Shown here: positions 1-11,367 of the stretch, in pieces
Position numbering within the stretch: the stretch's first letter is position 1
How the letters are laid out: each line of letters opens with the position of its first letter
Origin: Torreya grandis
Taxonomy: Eukaryota > Streptophyta > Pinopsida > Cupressales > Taxaceae
Assembly (NCBI GenBank): GCA_037957365.1
Contig: JARHVA010000001.1
Location: 9,988,501 to 10,052,500 of the forward strand
Length of the DNA: 64,000 nucleotides
Reading direction: 5' to 3'
Position numbers and translations under genes: made by a program
The notes under the pieces: generated by a model
What the model saw: the letters and a program-made list of their open reading frames with translations, nothing else
The model's database searches: none
What the model was told of the DNA's origin: nothing

Positions 1-1242
1 CGTACAAGCGATATTGTGTCCAATTGAAATCTAGGCAATTTTTTATAATTTTTTGCTCTTTTTTTAAAACTATTACAATAATTTTTTTGAGTATGACTCT
101 TGAATTTGACAACTCTAGCATAACACGACTATATTAAATACTCAATGACCATTACATTACATTGAAAGTTGGATTTCTAATTAGCTCAACTATACTTGCA
201 CGATTGACTCTTAATGACACAAAACTAAACTAATGGAAATAACACAATACCACTCGAATTATCAATTTGAGAACAACTTGGAAATGACAGGACAATATAA
301 TATTAAACTCTTAAATACTTAGAAAATAAATCTAATCATAACATTAACCTATATACACATGATACTCATTATGCTAAACTTGACAAGCTAAACATATGAA
401 CACTTAAAATAAAACACCGAACAAAACATAAACTTAAACTTTAATACCTAACCTAAAACTGTGGGCATGAGAGAATACGAGATGCTTGAATGGTGAATGA
501 GGAAGACAATGCAACTGTGTGCTGCGACATGGAGGAGATACGGTTGGGAGATGTTGGTGAGCTCGAAAACATGCATATAACATGCAGTTAGAGGTTGATG
601 TTATGTGACCATCAAAACTCATGTGACTATGTTCTTAATGAGGCAGTTTTGGCTCAAGACTCGAGTCCAAATCTCCATGCAAATAGTTGTTAGGCTTGGT
701 GCAACCTCAATGCTAATGATGGAACGCAAGTGTCCTCAGGACTACAGTAGACAAAAGTAAGTGTTGAAAGACTATGCCAGAGCTCATAATTGAGACTTTT
801 CGGGTCGTAATGGATGAAAATAATGTGGGCGATGGTAAAGATCAATAAACAAGTCTCTAACAGTCCTTTGTCACTTGATCAAATGACGATGCTAGAACAA
901 ATGGTGATGCATAGTGACAAGCGAGTAATTTGAAGGTGTCTGTGATAAAGCAAAGAAAATAGAGTCAATCCAAGGCTTGCACAATTGAGAATGGACGCAT
1001 ATAGGGCATGTTGATTTGCACAAATCTTTGCAGTCTTCTATCCAATACAGATCAAGATCTTGATGAAATCAGAGGCAAATGCATGCAAAAAACTATGGTT
1101 CAAGTGAAAACCAATGCATAATGTAAATAATTGTTATGTGGTGCCGCCAAGCCCGATGATCAATGAAATTATCAATGTAGCAAGGGATCCAATGCAACGT
1201 CTTAGAATTCGAGGTCATGGAAAATGCTAAATACTCTACAAC
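1..1242. other. No gene; retrotransposon interior
   Basis: AT-rich sequence with only short, unsupported open frames. Its position to the left of the primer site makes it the interior of the minus-strand LTR element, but no gag, protease or RT motif is visible on either strand. Confidence 0.4.
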
Positions 1243-1632
1243 CAGTGTTCCACGGGGATGCGCCCCCCCAAAATCCCCACGTTTTTGGGATGAGGATGTC
1301 CTTGGGATGTGGGGATGTCAGTGGGACTTCCCCTTGCCACACCTCCATCGCTGCCCCGAATTGTTGTCGTCCTCGAGACGTTTCCCTCTAAGAGGGGATG
1401 TCTCCGGGGCGTCTCTTCAAAATGGGGGCATCTAGGGGACTTTGGGACGCCTAGGGGATGCCCAGACGTCCCTCGACCCCCCAAGAAATGCACAAGCGTC
1501 CCTTGTGTTGGTGGACGCCAAAAAGGCATTTTGTTTAAAATTCAAAAAAGATTTTGGGTTGTGAGCCCTCTACCTTAACCCTAATTGCTAATGGGTCCCA
1601 CGCGCACCCCCACTCCCATAGCCTCCCAAAAG

Positions 1633-1643
1633 CTTATAAAAAG
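1633..1643 (+). promoter_or_regulatory. TATA box of hAT transposase promoter
   Basis: CTTATAAAAAG lies about 155 bases before the first ATG in the deleted hAT, with a purine-rich GAGAG leader between. This resembles the 5' end of a plant hAT transposase gene, kept although the coding body is gone. Confidence 0.4.
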
Positions 1644-1789
1644 CCCTATCCTCATTCCAAATCACACAAAAACTTTATTGAGTGAAGTAGAGAGCTGAAA
1701 GTAAAGACAACAAGCTAAGAGGGAGAAGTTTGCAAGAGTGAGAGAGCATTAGGAGAGGGAAAGTGAGATCAAGAGAGGATAGAGAAGCC

Positions 1790-1832
1790 ATGAAGACTGA
1801 AGACTCTTCAAATTCATCATTTGAGCCACAAG
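1790..1832 (+). pseudogene. Remnant first exon of hAT transposase
   Basis: A 43-nt reading frame (MKTEDSSNSSFEPQ plus one base) ends at a good splice donor, AAG|GTAGGC. It follows the TATA box and leader. The next exons (BED finger, catalytic core) are absent, which fits an internal deletion. Short first exons are common in plant hAT genes; the assignment is by context only. Confidence 0.3.
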
Positions 1833-2220
1833 GTAGGCCCTATCACTATGCATTTAATTCTTTGAATTTCTGATTTTTTGTTTCATTTGTAAATTGTACT
1901 GTTCTTTTATTCATGATTCATTTCTAAATTAAAAATTCTTATAATTATTTGTGATTCATTCAAATGATTGAATTTTTAAATCTTCATTCAAATCAAATTC
2001 TTAAATTTCAAATTTATTGTGTTTTCTAGGTTGTAGCTTTGTAAGTTTTTTTTCAATTTCAAGATTAGACTTTAGACTATATGTATTTGCAAGTACTATA
2101 TGTATTTGCACTACTCCCCCACTGCCCCCTGCTGTTTTTCCGAAACTTAGGCACCCCACCCCCCCCCATCCTAGAAACCCATCCCCACTACCCCCCTTTA
2201 ATAAACTCCCTGGAACTATG

Positions 2221-2733
2221 ACTGCAACACATGAAGAACCAAATCCACAATTAAAAAACAGTGCATGCACAATTGATTTGGTCGCTTTGTATCTAAACTC
2301 TGCATGAAGAATGGAGTAGTCAAACTCGAGCTGTCATGAAAAATATAAGACAAATCTATATATCCACGTAGGTCATTGATTTTCTGGTTTTGGAAAGATA
2401 GAGATGTGTCTTGGACTAGATAAAAACCTCCTCTCCCAACTAGGAACACGCCCCAGATGAGATTCCTTCGGTTCTGCAATGGGACACTAGGAAGAATATT
2501 GAAACTTGTGGATATATTCTCGTGAAGAGTGGATTCTCAGAGAAAATCCACAATTTTGACCTTCGATGCTGCGCCAAAGCTTTTGACATTGCTCAGTAAT
2601 GATCAAGCACCTATTGAAGACAAAACAATACCCAAAACTATAAGCTAATTTTAAAAATAAATTACAAAACTCTCATGAAAGGGGCGACCATGAGAAGCAA
2701 TGGATTTGCCCCACACAAGCTCAAAATGCCATT
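2221..2733. other. No gene; LTR element leader region
   Basis: Lies between the hAT and the primer site, so on the minus strand it is the 5' untranslated leader and first interior part of the LTR element. No convincing coding frame is seen. Confidence 0.4.
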
Positions 2734-2745
2734 GCTCTGATACCA
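2734..2745 (-). other. Primer binding site, initiator tRNA-Met type
   Basis: The minus strand reads TGGTATCAGAGC, the classic 12-nt plant retrotransposon primer site complementary to the 3' end of initiator tRNA-Met. It sits one base inside the LTR. Confidence 0.75.
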
Positions 2746-2746
2746 C

Positions 2747-3119
2747 TGATAGCTTTTGTAGGAGCTAATGCAGAGATTTATCTCATACAAATAATGGTAA
2801 AAACAAATATTCAGAGAATAATATGCAGGCTATTATATTTCATTCGTTACACCCTATACAATAGGTAGACATAGATATATATAGGATTTTCCTCGCCTAG
2901 ATAATAGGATAGCTACAAATGATCCTACAACAAATCATCCTAATTATGTGAGTGGTTTCAACTACCATTATTCATGTAATAACAATATACACCAAATATA
3001 AGCAAGCCTATTTACGTGGGTTGTTATTACTAACAACTCACCCACACATAATTACATTTACTACTATGTAAGTATTCTCAACCCATATAATGTAAACAAT
3101 AAACGTCATATTCCTAACA
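2747..3119 (-). repeat. 5' LTR (373 bp)
   Basis: The plus strand reads TGATAGC at the left and TTCCTAACA at the right, so on the minus strand the repeat starts TGTTAGGAA and ends GCTATCA. It abuts the primer site at 2734-2745 with a one-base spacer. The partner LTR lies outside the window, so the ends rest on the TG...CA rule and the primer site only. Confidence 0.6.
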
Positions 3120-3256
3120 CACTAATCATCAATATTTAATTTTGGTAGAAATACTGGTTGAGCATTAGTATGCATATTTCCAGTTGGTTGTTGGTTATAC
3201 TCGGTTCTAATTCATTTCTAGTAAAACTTTGATAAGGATATGTTTCCGAGGAAGTT

Positions 3257-4650
3257 CTATTTTGTGCTGGATCCATACCATTCTATAGCCATCTTTATAT
3301 GTGTAGCTTCTAGGGACTCTATACTAGGAATGGCATGTGGTATAGCCTCCTGAGGTTGGAACCTAGCAACTTGGGTAAGCACAACGTTTTCCTCAACATC
3401 CAAGGTTTCTTGCTCAGGGGAGTGGTCTAAATAGCTCTGAGCAACTTGAGCTATTAATCCAATTTCCTTCATCTTTTGAATTCCCCATTGATAATCCAAA
3501 TCCTTCTTGGCTATCATGACCGAGTCTTGAGAGATTTTTTTCAGCCTTTCTAAAATCAAAATTAATTTCTTCTAAATATGCCATTTGGATCTTTAATCTA
3601 GAAAAGTCTTAAGACATTTTGAAAATCTCATTTCTTGTTGAATGTTGGGCTGCCTTCATCGTCTGATCAAAAGTAGGCAATGTAGCAGGAGTAGTAGCAG
3701 TCATAGCCTCAAGGAAAATACTCACAGGAGTCTTTGTTTTTACTTGCATTTGCTAGATAGCAGAAGTTAAACCTATAACAGAGCTTTCTATGGCCTCTGA
3801 TAATTCTTCCAACTTATCTATTTTTTCTATTAACTTAGACAACTCATATTTGGCATTTATGGCATCATGAAGGATGATGCATGATTCTTAATTGTTTGAA
3901 TCACATCGTTACTGCCATTTTTTGAGCCTGCTTGCCTTATCTTGGAATCGACAATCTTAATAAGGTCACTTATATTTTCACAATAAGCCTTTGCTTCTTT
4001 TCGAGCTTCTACTTGTTGATCATAAAGAAGCTTTTGGCTTTTAACAACAAAATCCATTCTCTTATCTGCTTCTATTCTATGTTTTTGCAACCATCTTTGA
4101 TGATCATCAATATTCATAAGCTTAATTTGTTGCAGTAAAAGATAATGACTATTCAAAGTAGTGGTAAGGACATGATTTTGCGACAGTACATCTGTAAGAT
4201 CAGACTGCAAAGTAGCTGTCCGTTAGACCTTGATCTTGACCATTCTTGATGGTTCCATTATTTTCTGGAAACCATTTCATCATCTGCATCATGAGTAGGG
4301 TTTGCTCCTCCTAATGATAAATAATTCTGTAACAGCATCAGAAATCCAGTTTACTGTTGGTCTGATTTCTTGCCAATGTCATGTATCTGCCCAATATTTT
4401 GGAGTGGCTTGCAGAAAGGCTGACTGGTCTTCAGAAAAAGACACATACTGTCGCAAAAGAGAGAATCTACCCATTATGGTCAGTCGATCAAATGATTCTA
4501 TCTTACTTGGATTTTTCATTTCAACTTGAGACATTTTTTGTTCTGGTCTTATTAACTCTTGGCAAATCATCTTGTCATTCGTGGATAAGATTGTTGTATC
4601 ATGTTGATGATGGGAAATTATGGTCTATCAGATCGGCTCTGCATCTTTGA
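3257..4650 (-). pseudogene. Decayed unknown ORF with coiled-coil segment
   Basis: Two minus-strand open pieces, 3257-3559 (100 codons) and 3857-4210 (117 codons), with shorter pieces up to 4650, are separated by stops and frame changes. The 117-codon piece is rich in Lys, Glu, Gln and Leu, as in a coiled coil (DFVVKSQKLLYDQQVEARKE). I recognise no family. It could be a retroelement structural protein or the remains of a post-pol ORF. The frame upstream appears to continue on the far side of the LTR element, at 14400-14805, where an open piece on the same strand ends. Confidence 0.3.
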
Positions 4651-4802
4651 TCACAAATGATACAGTCATTGTGTTGCCCTGTATGTTCTTCACCAAGTTG
4701 ATTATCTTCTTGGTTGGGTTGATATGGTAATTTCCTTTTTAGGACCAAGTTAAACAATTCTGGAATTTGTAGCAAACCCTTAAAATGAAAATACAAAATT
4801 CT

Positions 4803-5543
4803 CATTCTCAATCTCCGCAATGGGATAATCTTCTAAAAAAAATTCTGATATGCCCTTCCAACACTACAGCGGCGGTCTCTAAACCAAGAAAGAGAAATTA
4901 GGTTAAGAGTAAGTGGTCTCCCCCTCCTCCAGGAATTGGTAAGCAGCTAAGCTAAACACAGATGGTGTTTCTAGAGGTAATCCAGGGAAAGCAAGTATGG
5001 GGAGCATTGGAAGACTTTCTTATGGTTCAGTGACTTTTTTCTTTTCAGAAAAATTTGGGTATGCCACAAATAATTTAGCTGAAATAAGAGCTATATATCG
5101 GGGCTTACAAGAAGCCCTGAAACATGGGTGGCAACAAATTCAAGTGGAATCTGATTCTCTGATTATGCTTTCTACTTCTGTTGTATATCAGGGCAGGGAT
5201 TGGAAATTGTGTAGAGGGACAAAATAAATTGTTTTAAAAACAGGTTTCAAGAAATCACCTTCCAACATATTCCAAGAGAGCTCAACATAGTGGCAGATGC
5301 TTTAGCAAATTGGGCTCTTGACAATGGGAATATATCTTATTTTGGTCCCCCGCCGCTATGGTGGTCCGACAAGCCTCAACAAAACCTTTGACAGATTATA
5401 GAGTTAGATTTGTATCAATGATCGTGATGACAATGTTTGCTTATGTGTCTAATGCCCAGGCCTAGACCAATAGCTTCTTGGCTTGGCACAGTAGAATATG
5501 TATCTTTTGGTCTTTCCATAAAAATCAGAATTTTGTATTTAAA

Positions 5544-5589
<46 letters not shown>

Positions 5590-5592
5590 TTT
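4803..5592 (+). mobile_element. 5'-truncated LINE inserted in LTR
   Basis: The fragment is bounded by a 14-bp direct repeat, AAATACAAAATTCT, at 4789-4802 and 5593-5606. The sister LTR at about 13340 carries this site once, so this is a target-site duplication. The plus strand carries the RNase H end of a plant non-LTR retrotransposon followed by an A-rich and (TA)n tail. The 5' truncation is usual for target-primed reverse transcription. Confidence 0.75.
4949..5391 (+). pseudogene. LINE RNase H-like domain (RVT_3 type), frameshifted
   Basis: The frame opens with KLNTDGVSRGNPG, the signature start of the RNase H-like domain at the C terminus of plant LINE ORF2. It continues through NNLAEIRAIYRGLQEAL and a VESDS motif, which hold the expected acidic residues (D in NTDG, E in AEIRA, D in ESDS). 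After a stop at about 5227 the protein continues in another frame, ending PRELNIVADALANWALDNG, where the last conserved Asp (VADALA) is kept. The RT part is missing. It would remove RNA from RNA-DNA hybrids during LINE reverse transcription; this copy is dead. Confidence 0.75.
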
Positions 5593-5615
5593 AAATACAA
5601 AATTCTGATTTTTAT
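5518..5615. repeat. 98-bp perfect palindrome with (TA)14 core
   Basis: Arms of 49 bases are exact inverted copies. From the outside in, each has 23 unique bases, then 12 A (or T), then half of the 28-base TA run at 5553-5580. The right arm is LTR target sequence extending 9 bases past the LINE target duplication; the left arm is its inverted copy inside the LINE tail. Confidence 0.9.
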
Positions 5616-6579
5616 TGAAACCCTAACCCAAAAATTATAGAATCCTGAAAATGATTCACAAGACATGATAGGAAAATATAAACCACATAGGAACCCTCAG
5701 AAAATTATGGAAATTCGATCCATTATTTTGGGTGCCACCCTTACATATCAAGTTTGATTTTTAAATAAATTGCAGAATAAATTACAACTGAGTATAGAAG
5801 TAAAGAAATACAATATTCCACCACCCAAACAATGCTAGGGTTGAGCTTTGACCCTTCTAAGTAGGTCGCCACCTCTCAAGAGGCCCCTTGATGTTGTACT
5901 CACCCTCAAATCGCTGCTCTACTGTTGCGCTAGCCTCCAAAGGCTTCCCAAACTGCTACATGAACCTCCAAATGGATTTCTTAGTGTGACGTCGGCCCTC
6001 AAAGGGTGACATAAACATGAGAAAATATCCACTAAGCAAGTCGTCCACCTCTAGCTGCCTGTTATCTACTACGTCCACCTCAAATGATGCCCTAACTGCT
6101 ACGCCACTCACAAATCATACCCCTGTGCCTTGTCCCAATGATCTTTTGCTCAAATGTGACTCCTAGATGAAGCCACCGGCTGAATACTGAGGGTTTTCAT
6201 CCAAATTATCGAAGAGGGTTTTTGTCCTCAATGGCTGAAAGTAGAAGCAAATTGCTCAATTTATAAAAATGTCAAATGATAGATGATTCATAGATCACAA
6301 ATGTTCCCCTCCTTTTATACCTTTTCCCACTCAAACTCCAAACTTTATTTTGATAATAAAATATAAGTTGACGACATTACTTTTTGGCCACTTAATCATA
6401 CTATTGAAAATTTAAATATTCAAAAAGTGGTTCCCCTTAATATTTCTAATTAAGGGCCGACTTGATCAAATTAGAAAGTCCCCTTTTTAGGAGTCAAATT
6501 AGAAATAAGTTGTTGACATAAAGTCACTTTTTTGGAACTTTAAGAGAAAACACCATATTCCCCTTTTTTGTTCCTTCCC

Positions 6580-7545
6580 TTAGCCTATGGGAAACCGAAA
6601 GAATAGGCTAAGGGTCTTCATTCCTCTCCAAACCTGAGGAGACATGACATTCCTCCCCCCTCGAAATTGCTTATCCTCGAGCAATGTTTTTTCAACTCCG
6701 ATCCCTCTATATTGAACCTTCCTACCAATACCATGAATCCAAATCCATCTTTGAAATTTGTAATCCCATGTTCTGATAAAATTCTTCCTTACTATTGCCT
6801 CGAAGAATTGGAGGCTGAATTGTAAAACAACACTCTTGAAGTTGATGCGATTTCCAAAATCTTTCATCAAAGATATTCCCCTAACCATGTGAGAGATGAG
6901 CTCATTAGCTCCTCAATCCCTATCATCTTGAATCTTTTGCTCAAGAGCATCATACATGCTCAAATGCACCAAAGCCATCATATTATAATGACCATAGCAT
7001 CTGAGTCTCATAGCTGTCATGTGGTACAATCTTTGCCAACAATTATCATGGGGTCTACTCCATCCATCACCCACATTTATATGCTCTCCCTTAATGAAGC
7101 CTTCTACCCATGCCATGAGAACATCTTCCATACATTTCTTTAAGGCCAAAGGCTGCCCCAAGTGCTCACCGCTGTGTTTTTGTTGCACCCATCTACTCTT
7201 CTCATATGATGAAGGATACCAAACACTTGCTTCATGACTATAGCCTTGAGCTTCAGTGGGTCCCATAATGTTAATGTGGGCTGGTCCCTCCAATTCATGA
7301 CACAAAACAGCTTGCATGTAGGCTGTAAACACATCATGATAGCCACAAACCTCCTTGAATCTCATCCCAATCATCATTAGGATGGCTGTGCTGATTGTCC
7401 TTAATAGTGGACATCTTCTACTAACATCACCATGCAAGAAAACTCTTTCAAAATACACAAATCTACAGCGGTTCATGACTGAAATCAACAAAACCAGCAA
7501 TATGAAAATGGTGTCATTTGAAAAAATAACAAACCCGTGCACCAA
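6580..7545 (-). pseudogene. 3'-proximal unknown ORF of RT-less LTR element
   Basis: A 210-codon frame (6913-7545) is followed after a stop by a 102-codon frame that runs to the polypurine tract and into the LTR. The last part reads GVEKTLLEDKQFRGG, resembling the short C-terminal text (LEDK...GG) that often precedes the polypurine tract in plant LTR elements. The N-terminal part is hydrophobic (FVIFSNDTIFILLVLLISVM), a possible membrane segment or simply intron sequence. No pol motif is present and the function is unknown. Confidence 0.35.
6650..6662 (-). other. Polypurine tract
   Basis: The minus strand reads GAGGGGGGAGGA directly before the 3' LTR start TGTCATGTC. This is the usual plus-strand priming site and confirms the minus orientation. 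Confidence 0.75.
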
Positions 7546-7974
7546 TCAGCAGTGTGATCAATGTAGAAGCGGTGGGCAGCCAATCAAGAGCTGAAAATCC
7601 TCCATTCCTAGTCACAGACTGAAAATTTCTCTTTCCCATTACTAGAAACCCCTACAAATCTATTTGTATAAGTGCAAATGAAGTAAAGCGGTGGTTGATA
7701 ATACTGATGACAGCAGCATCAAGGCTAAGAATCAGACTCGTAGCTGTCTTGAGTATGTTCCTTCTAACATTTGTTGATATGATACTATTACCACCTGCTT
7801 CCTTTGTATCTTGTTGATGGTCCTTTACCCAAATATTTAAATTTGAAGTTACTCTACCATGCTTACGCTGTGCTACTCTGATTTTCATGTGAACTTCTCC
7901 TTGAGGTCTTCTTGTGATGCCTATAAGTTCCTCCATAGGAAGTATGTATCCAACACCATTCCTCAACTTTTGAT

Positions 7975-10900
7975 GAACATTACCGATTTGGTGGTTTTGG
8001 GCTGCATTGGGCACTTGGGTGCAAGCCACGTTCGGGTTTGTGGTTTGGTGCGTTGCCCCAATGCACCCGGGTGCCCAAGGATGAACCTTGGGTGTTAGGG
8101 CAACGTACCCGTAGGGTGCTGTGTGGAATGAGTAGTAAAAACATATTTTTTAATTTTTTTTCACTTTTTCGCCAAAACCAATGCAATTTAATTTAAAAAA
8201 AGACATTCCTAAACCCTACAAGCTAAGTATAAGTAAAAGCAAAAGCCAACAAAGACACAAATGATAAAAACAAAGTGACAAAAGGAAAACCACTTGCCTC
8301 TTATTTTTCTAATTTTCTCATTGCATACTTGCCCTCCATTGCTACTGCTCCATTGCTATTGTAGGTTTGAATCTTCATCAAGCATTGTTCTAATCATTTT
8401 GCCTACACCCTATAGTGATTGAGGAGCCCATTTGCTGTCAAGGTAAGTTTGATATTGTTTTATTTATTTATTTTTGTCATTTTTAAAATTTTTACAAGTT
8501 GTTGGTTGCTGCTCTAGGGTTTGTTTTGATTTTGATTTTAAATTTGTGTTTGTTTTTTAACTTGTAGTTATATATACTATTACTACAATGTCTCATAGTT
8601 CTTCCTCCGCCGGCCAAAGGCAACACAAAATGGACTTGACACTCTCACCGTTGTGGAAATATATAACATTGATAGACTAAGTTTCAGGTGGTGGGACCTA
8701 TATTTGGAAATGCAATATTTGTGATTCTCAGTTCGCAAGCTCATACTTTAGGGTGAAAGCCCATTTATGTCAAATTTTTGAACGCAGCATCAAATTTTGC
8801 ATGGGGAAGACTAACTCTCCATTGCCATAGTCAAAAATCCTTGAATTCATCAAGGAACAAAAAGATGCAGATGCCACACATGCCATGAGACTCAGTCACG
8901 CTCTAGTAAATAAAAGCAAGGGATTAAGGAAGCCGCATGTTTCCCAAGTCCTACTAGCGGTTCTCTAGTTGTGCCCGTTGGAAGACATCCATTTTTGGGA
9001 GCACCCTCCATGCACGAAGAGTCTTCTCTTCCAAACAAAAGAACAAGGGGGCCATTGGATAGGTCTTTTCAAAATGAGAGCAGGGAGATTGCAGATCAAA
9101 AAATTGCATGATGTGTATATGCAAATGGAATGTCTTTCAATGTGGTTCGATCACCATATTGGCAAGAAATGGTGAGAGCAATCAATGAAGCCCCAAAAGA
9201 TTACAAAGGCCTAGGGTTTGAGAAAATCCGCACCACTTTATTGATGGAGAGAAATATGTTGAAGATTCTTCGAATCCAATCAAAGATTTGTGGGCTGAAA
9301 CGTGGGTCTCCATCATTTCCGATGAATGCAAAGATGCAAGAAACAGGCCTTTGATCAATGTGGTTGCAGTGTGCCCTAAAGGGGCAACGTTGTTGAAGGC
9401 CATTGATTGTGAGGGGTGTGTGAAGTATGTGGAGTTCATTGACAACATCCTCATCGAATCCATTGAGGTGGTTGGACCTGAAAATGTCATCCAAGTTGTA
9501 ATGGATAATGCCAAAAATTGCAAGGCCGCAGGGATGTTGGTGGAGGCGAGGTATGGACACATTTTTTGGACACCTTATGTTGTCCACTCAATCAACTTCA
9601 TGTTGCAAAAGATGGGGAAGGAAATTGATTGGATCAAACAAGTGTATGATGAAGCTGAGCAAATTCAAATATTTGTCACCAACCATCAACTCTCTCAAGC
9701 CATTTTCAGTTCCTTCTCGACATTGGAGTTATTGAAGGCATTTTTATTTTTGTTTTAAAATTTTAACTTTTGTATTTTTTAATCTAGTACTTGTATAACT
9801 ATATTTAAATTAAAATATTGTTATTTAAATATTTTCATAAGTTTTAAATTTTGTAATGGGTTGCTCCGACTAGATTTGTCTCTCACACAATCATCTTGAG
9901 ATGACTTGTGAAAGTGCGACAAACATTTAGCAGTATGGTCATCAACAACTTGGGTGTATGGAGGGAGGCGAGCAAAGAGCGGGCCCAAAGAGTGAAAAAC
10001 TTGATCCTAGATGATGATTGGTGGGCCCATGTAGATTATTTATTGAGTTTCATTGAGCCCATCATGAGTATGATCCGTTTTGTTGACATGGATCAGCCAT
10101 GTTTGGGAGAAATATATGATGGCATAGACTCAATGATTAAGAAAATAAAGTTCATCATTAATGAAAAAGAGCAAGATCTCGAGGAGAATTTTTTCAAACA
10201 AGTGCATTCCATCCTTGTTGAGCAGTGGAACAAAATAATCACCCCGCTACATCTCCTTGCCTTTGCATTGATTCTTGGGTTCTATAGCACAAAGATCCTT
10301 TCTTTGCCGAGGAGGGTGCCACCTATAAGGATGTCGAAGTGGCTGAAGGGTACAAATTGACATTCTCTAGGATATTACCTGATCCCGAGCTAGAAGACAT
10401 GGTTACAAGTGAGTTTGGGGCTTTCATTACCTCTCGAGGTCATAGTCTTGGTGCTCTTTGGGACAAATACAAGGAGGATGGTCCTATGTGGTGGTACCTT
10501 CATGGCCAAGGATCATTGAACCTATAACCTGTTACGATCAAGATCTTGTCACAGGTAAGTTTTGTATTTTTTAAGTTTTTAAATTTAAGTTTTGTTTTTT
10601 TTTTTTTAAATTTTAAATTTATATTTAAATTTCAATATAGGTTGTAAGTTCATCTTCTTGTGAGCGGAATTGGAGCACATATAGCTTCATCTACTCACAA
10701 AAGTGCAACAAGCTCACAGTTAAAAAGGCCGAGGAGTTGGTCTACATACACTCCAATTTGCGTCTTCTATTGCACAAGAACCCAAAGTACAAGGAGAGGA
10801 CATCAAAGCATTGGGATATAGATCCAGAGGTTTTTGACTTGGATGCTTCCATTTCTCGCTTTTCATTAGATGACATTCGCAGTCCTTCGGCTTTGACAAC

Positions 10901-11367
10901 ACATAACTTAGCTAGTGAGAGTGGCAGTGCTGATAGTCCATGTGGTTTTACTTCTAATGAACCACAACATGATGATGATGTTGATGCTCTGAATGAAGAG
11001 CAATATGACTATGAAAATTGACTTTTAAAGTTTGATGTATCATGTAATTAATTATAGCCACAGGATAATTATTGATATTTGGTATTTGATATTTTAATAC
11101 TTATCATTTATGTTTAATGGTTATACTTATTATTTATCAACTTATCATTTATCGAGATGCATACTATGTGGTTAATGAGAATGACACTAATTCCCTATGT
11201 ATTAGACTAGAATTTCTATATTTTTTAATTTTTTATACGGACAAACCCAAAAACAAACCCAAGGAAAAAATCATGGTACCGGTGAATCGGGTTCTTCGAA
11301 CCTGCACCAGAACCAAAAACAAACACCATGCAAAGTTGACTCAAAGTAGATCAAACCGGTAACTTAG
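7975..11367 (+). mobile_element. hAT transposon (3393 bp), near full length
   Basis: Perfect 8-bp target duplications CTTTTGAT flank it at 7967-7974 and 11368-11375. The ends are imperfect inverted repeats: left GAACATTACCGATTTG, right (minus strand) CTAAGTTACCGGTTTG. Removing it restores the minus-strand frame of the host LTR element. Inside, on the plus strand, are a BED finger, the catalytic region and the C-terminal dimerisation region, all decayed. The left subterminal region (about 7990-8110) is CpG-rich with repeated GGGTGC/GCACCC blocks, a likely transposase-binding region. Confidence 0.85.
8590..11021 (+). pseudogene. hAT transposase, multi-exon, decayed
   Basis: Begins MSHSSSSAG, then a BED zinc finger (GGTYIWKCNICDSQF, with C..C and the later KAHL His) at about 8690-8780. 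The DUF659/catalytic region follows at 9130-9755 (SPYWQEMVRAI; WVSIISDECKDARNRPLINV; ENVIQVVMDNAKN; SINFMLQKMGKEIDW). An AT-rich intron lies at about 9756-9895, then further core to 10527, a second intron at about 10550-10640, and the C-terminal hAT dimerisation region at 10641-11021 (SSSCERNWSTYSFIYSQKCNKL; EELVYIHSNLRLL). It would cut and paste DNA as a dimer. Stops (for example in the BED exon) and frame changes make it inactive. Confidence 0.8.

Larger units (their letters stand above)
1243..2220 (+). mobile_element. Non-autonomous hAT transposon (978 bp)
   Basis: The left end begins CAGTGTTCCACGGG and the right end, read on the minus strand, begins CATAGTTCCAGGG, giving imperfect terminal inverted repeats. 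Flanking octamers TCTACAAC (1235-1242) and ACTGCAAC (2221-2228) match at 6 of 8 positions, as expected for an old hAT target duplication. Both subterminal regions are rich in GGGGATG/CCCC blocks, unlike the AT-rich surroundings. Between them lie a TATA box and a short exon with a donor site but no transposase core, so this is an internally deleted copy. Confidence 0.6.
1..3119 (-). mobile_element. Partial LTR retrotransposon, 5' LTR and interior
   Basis: On the minus strand, an LTR beginning TGTTAGGAA and ending in CA (2747-3119) is followed by a primer binding site matching the initiator-methionine type (TGGTATCAGAGC). This arrangement is typical of plant Ty1/copia and of many non-autonomous LTR elements. 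The interior runs leftward to the window edge, so the second LTR is not visible. I found no gag or pol similarity in the interior, so the copy may be non-autonomous or decayed. It is interrupted by a hAT element at 1243-2220. The boundary and orientation are seen in the sequence; the superfamily is inferred. Confidence 0.6.
4725..6649 (-). repeat. 3' LTR, interrupted by a LINE
   Basis: Collinear with 13267-14399: 4725-4802 matches the first part and 5593-6649 the rest. The shared text includes the stretch around AATTCTGATTTTTATTG and the end GAGACATGACA. The 790-bp interruption is the LINE fragment. Substitutions and small indels relative to the other LTR show that the element is not young. 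Confidence 0.8.

Noticed and set aside
1217..1578. Overlapping open frames on both strands in the GC-rich block
   Set aside because: They follow the repeated GGGGATG/CCCC text of the hAT end and show no protein-like composition.
5415..5666. Open frames on both strands around the TA run
   Set aside because: They translate the palindrome and low-complexity tail (IYIYIYI), not a gene.
9182..9587. Minus-strand frames of about 126-128 codons
   Set aside because: Shadows of the plus-strand hAT transposase core, which has clear family motifs.
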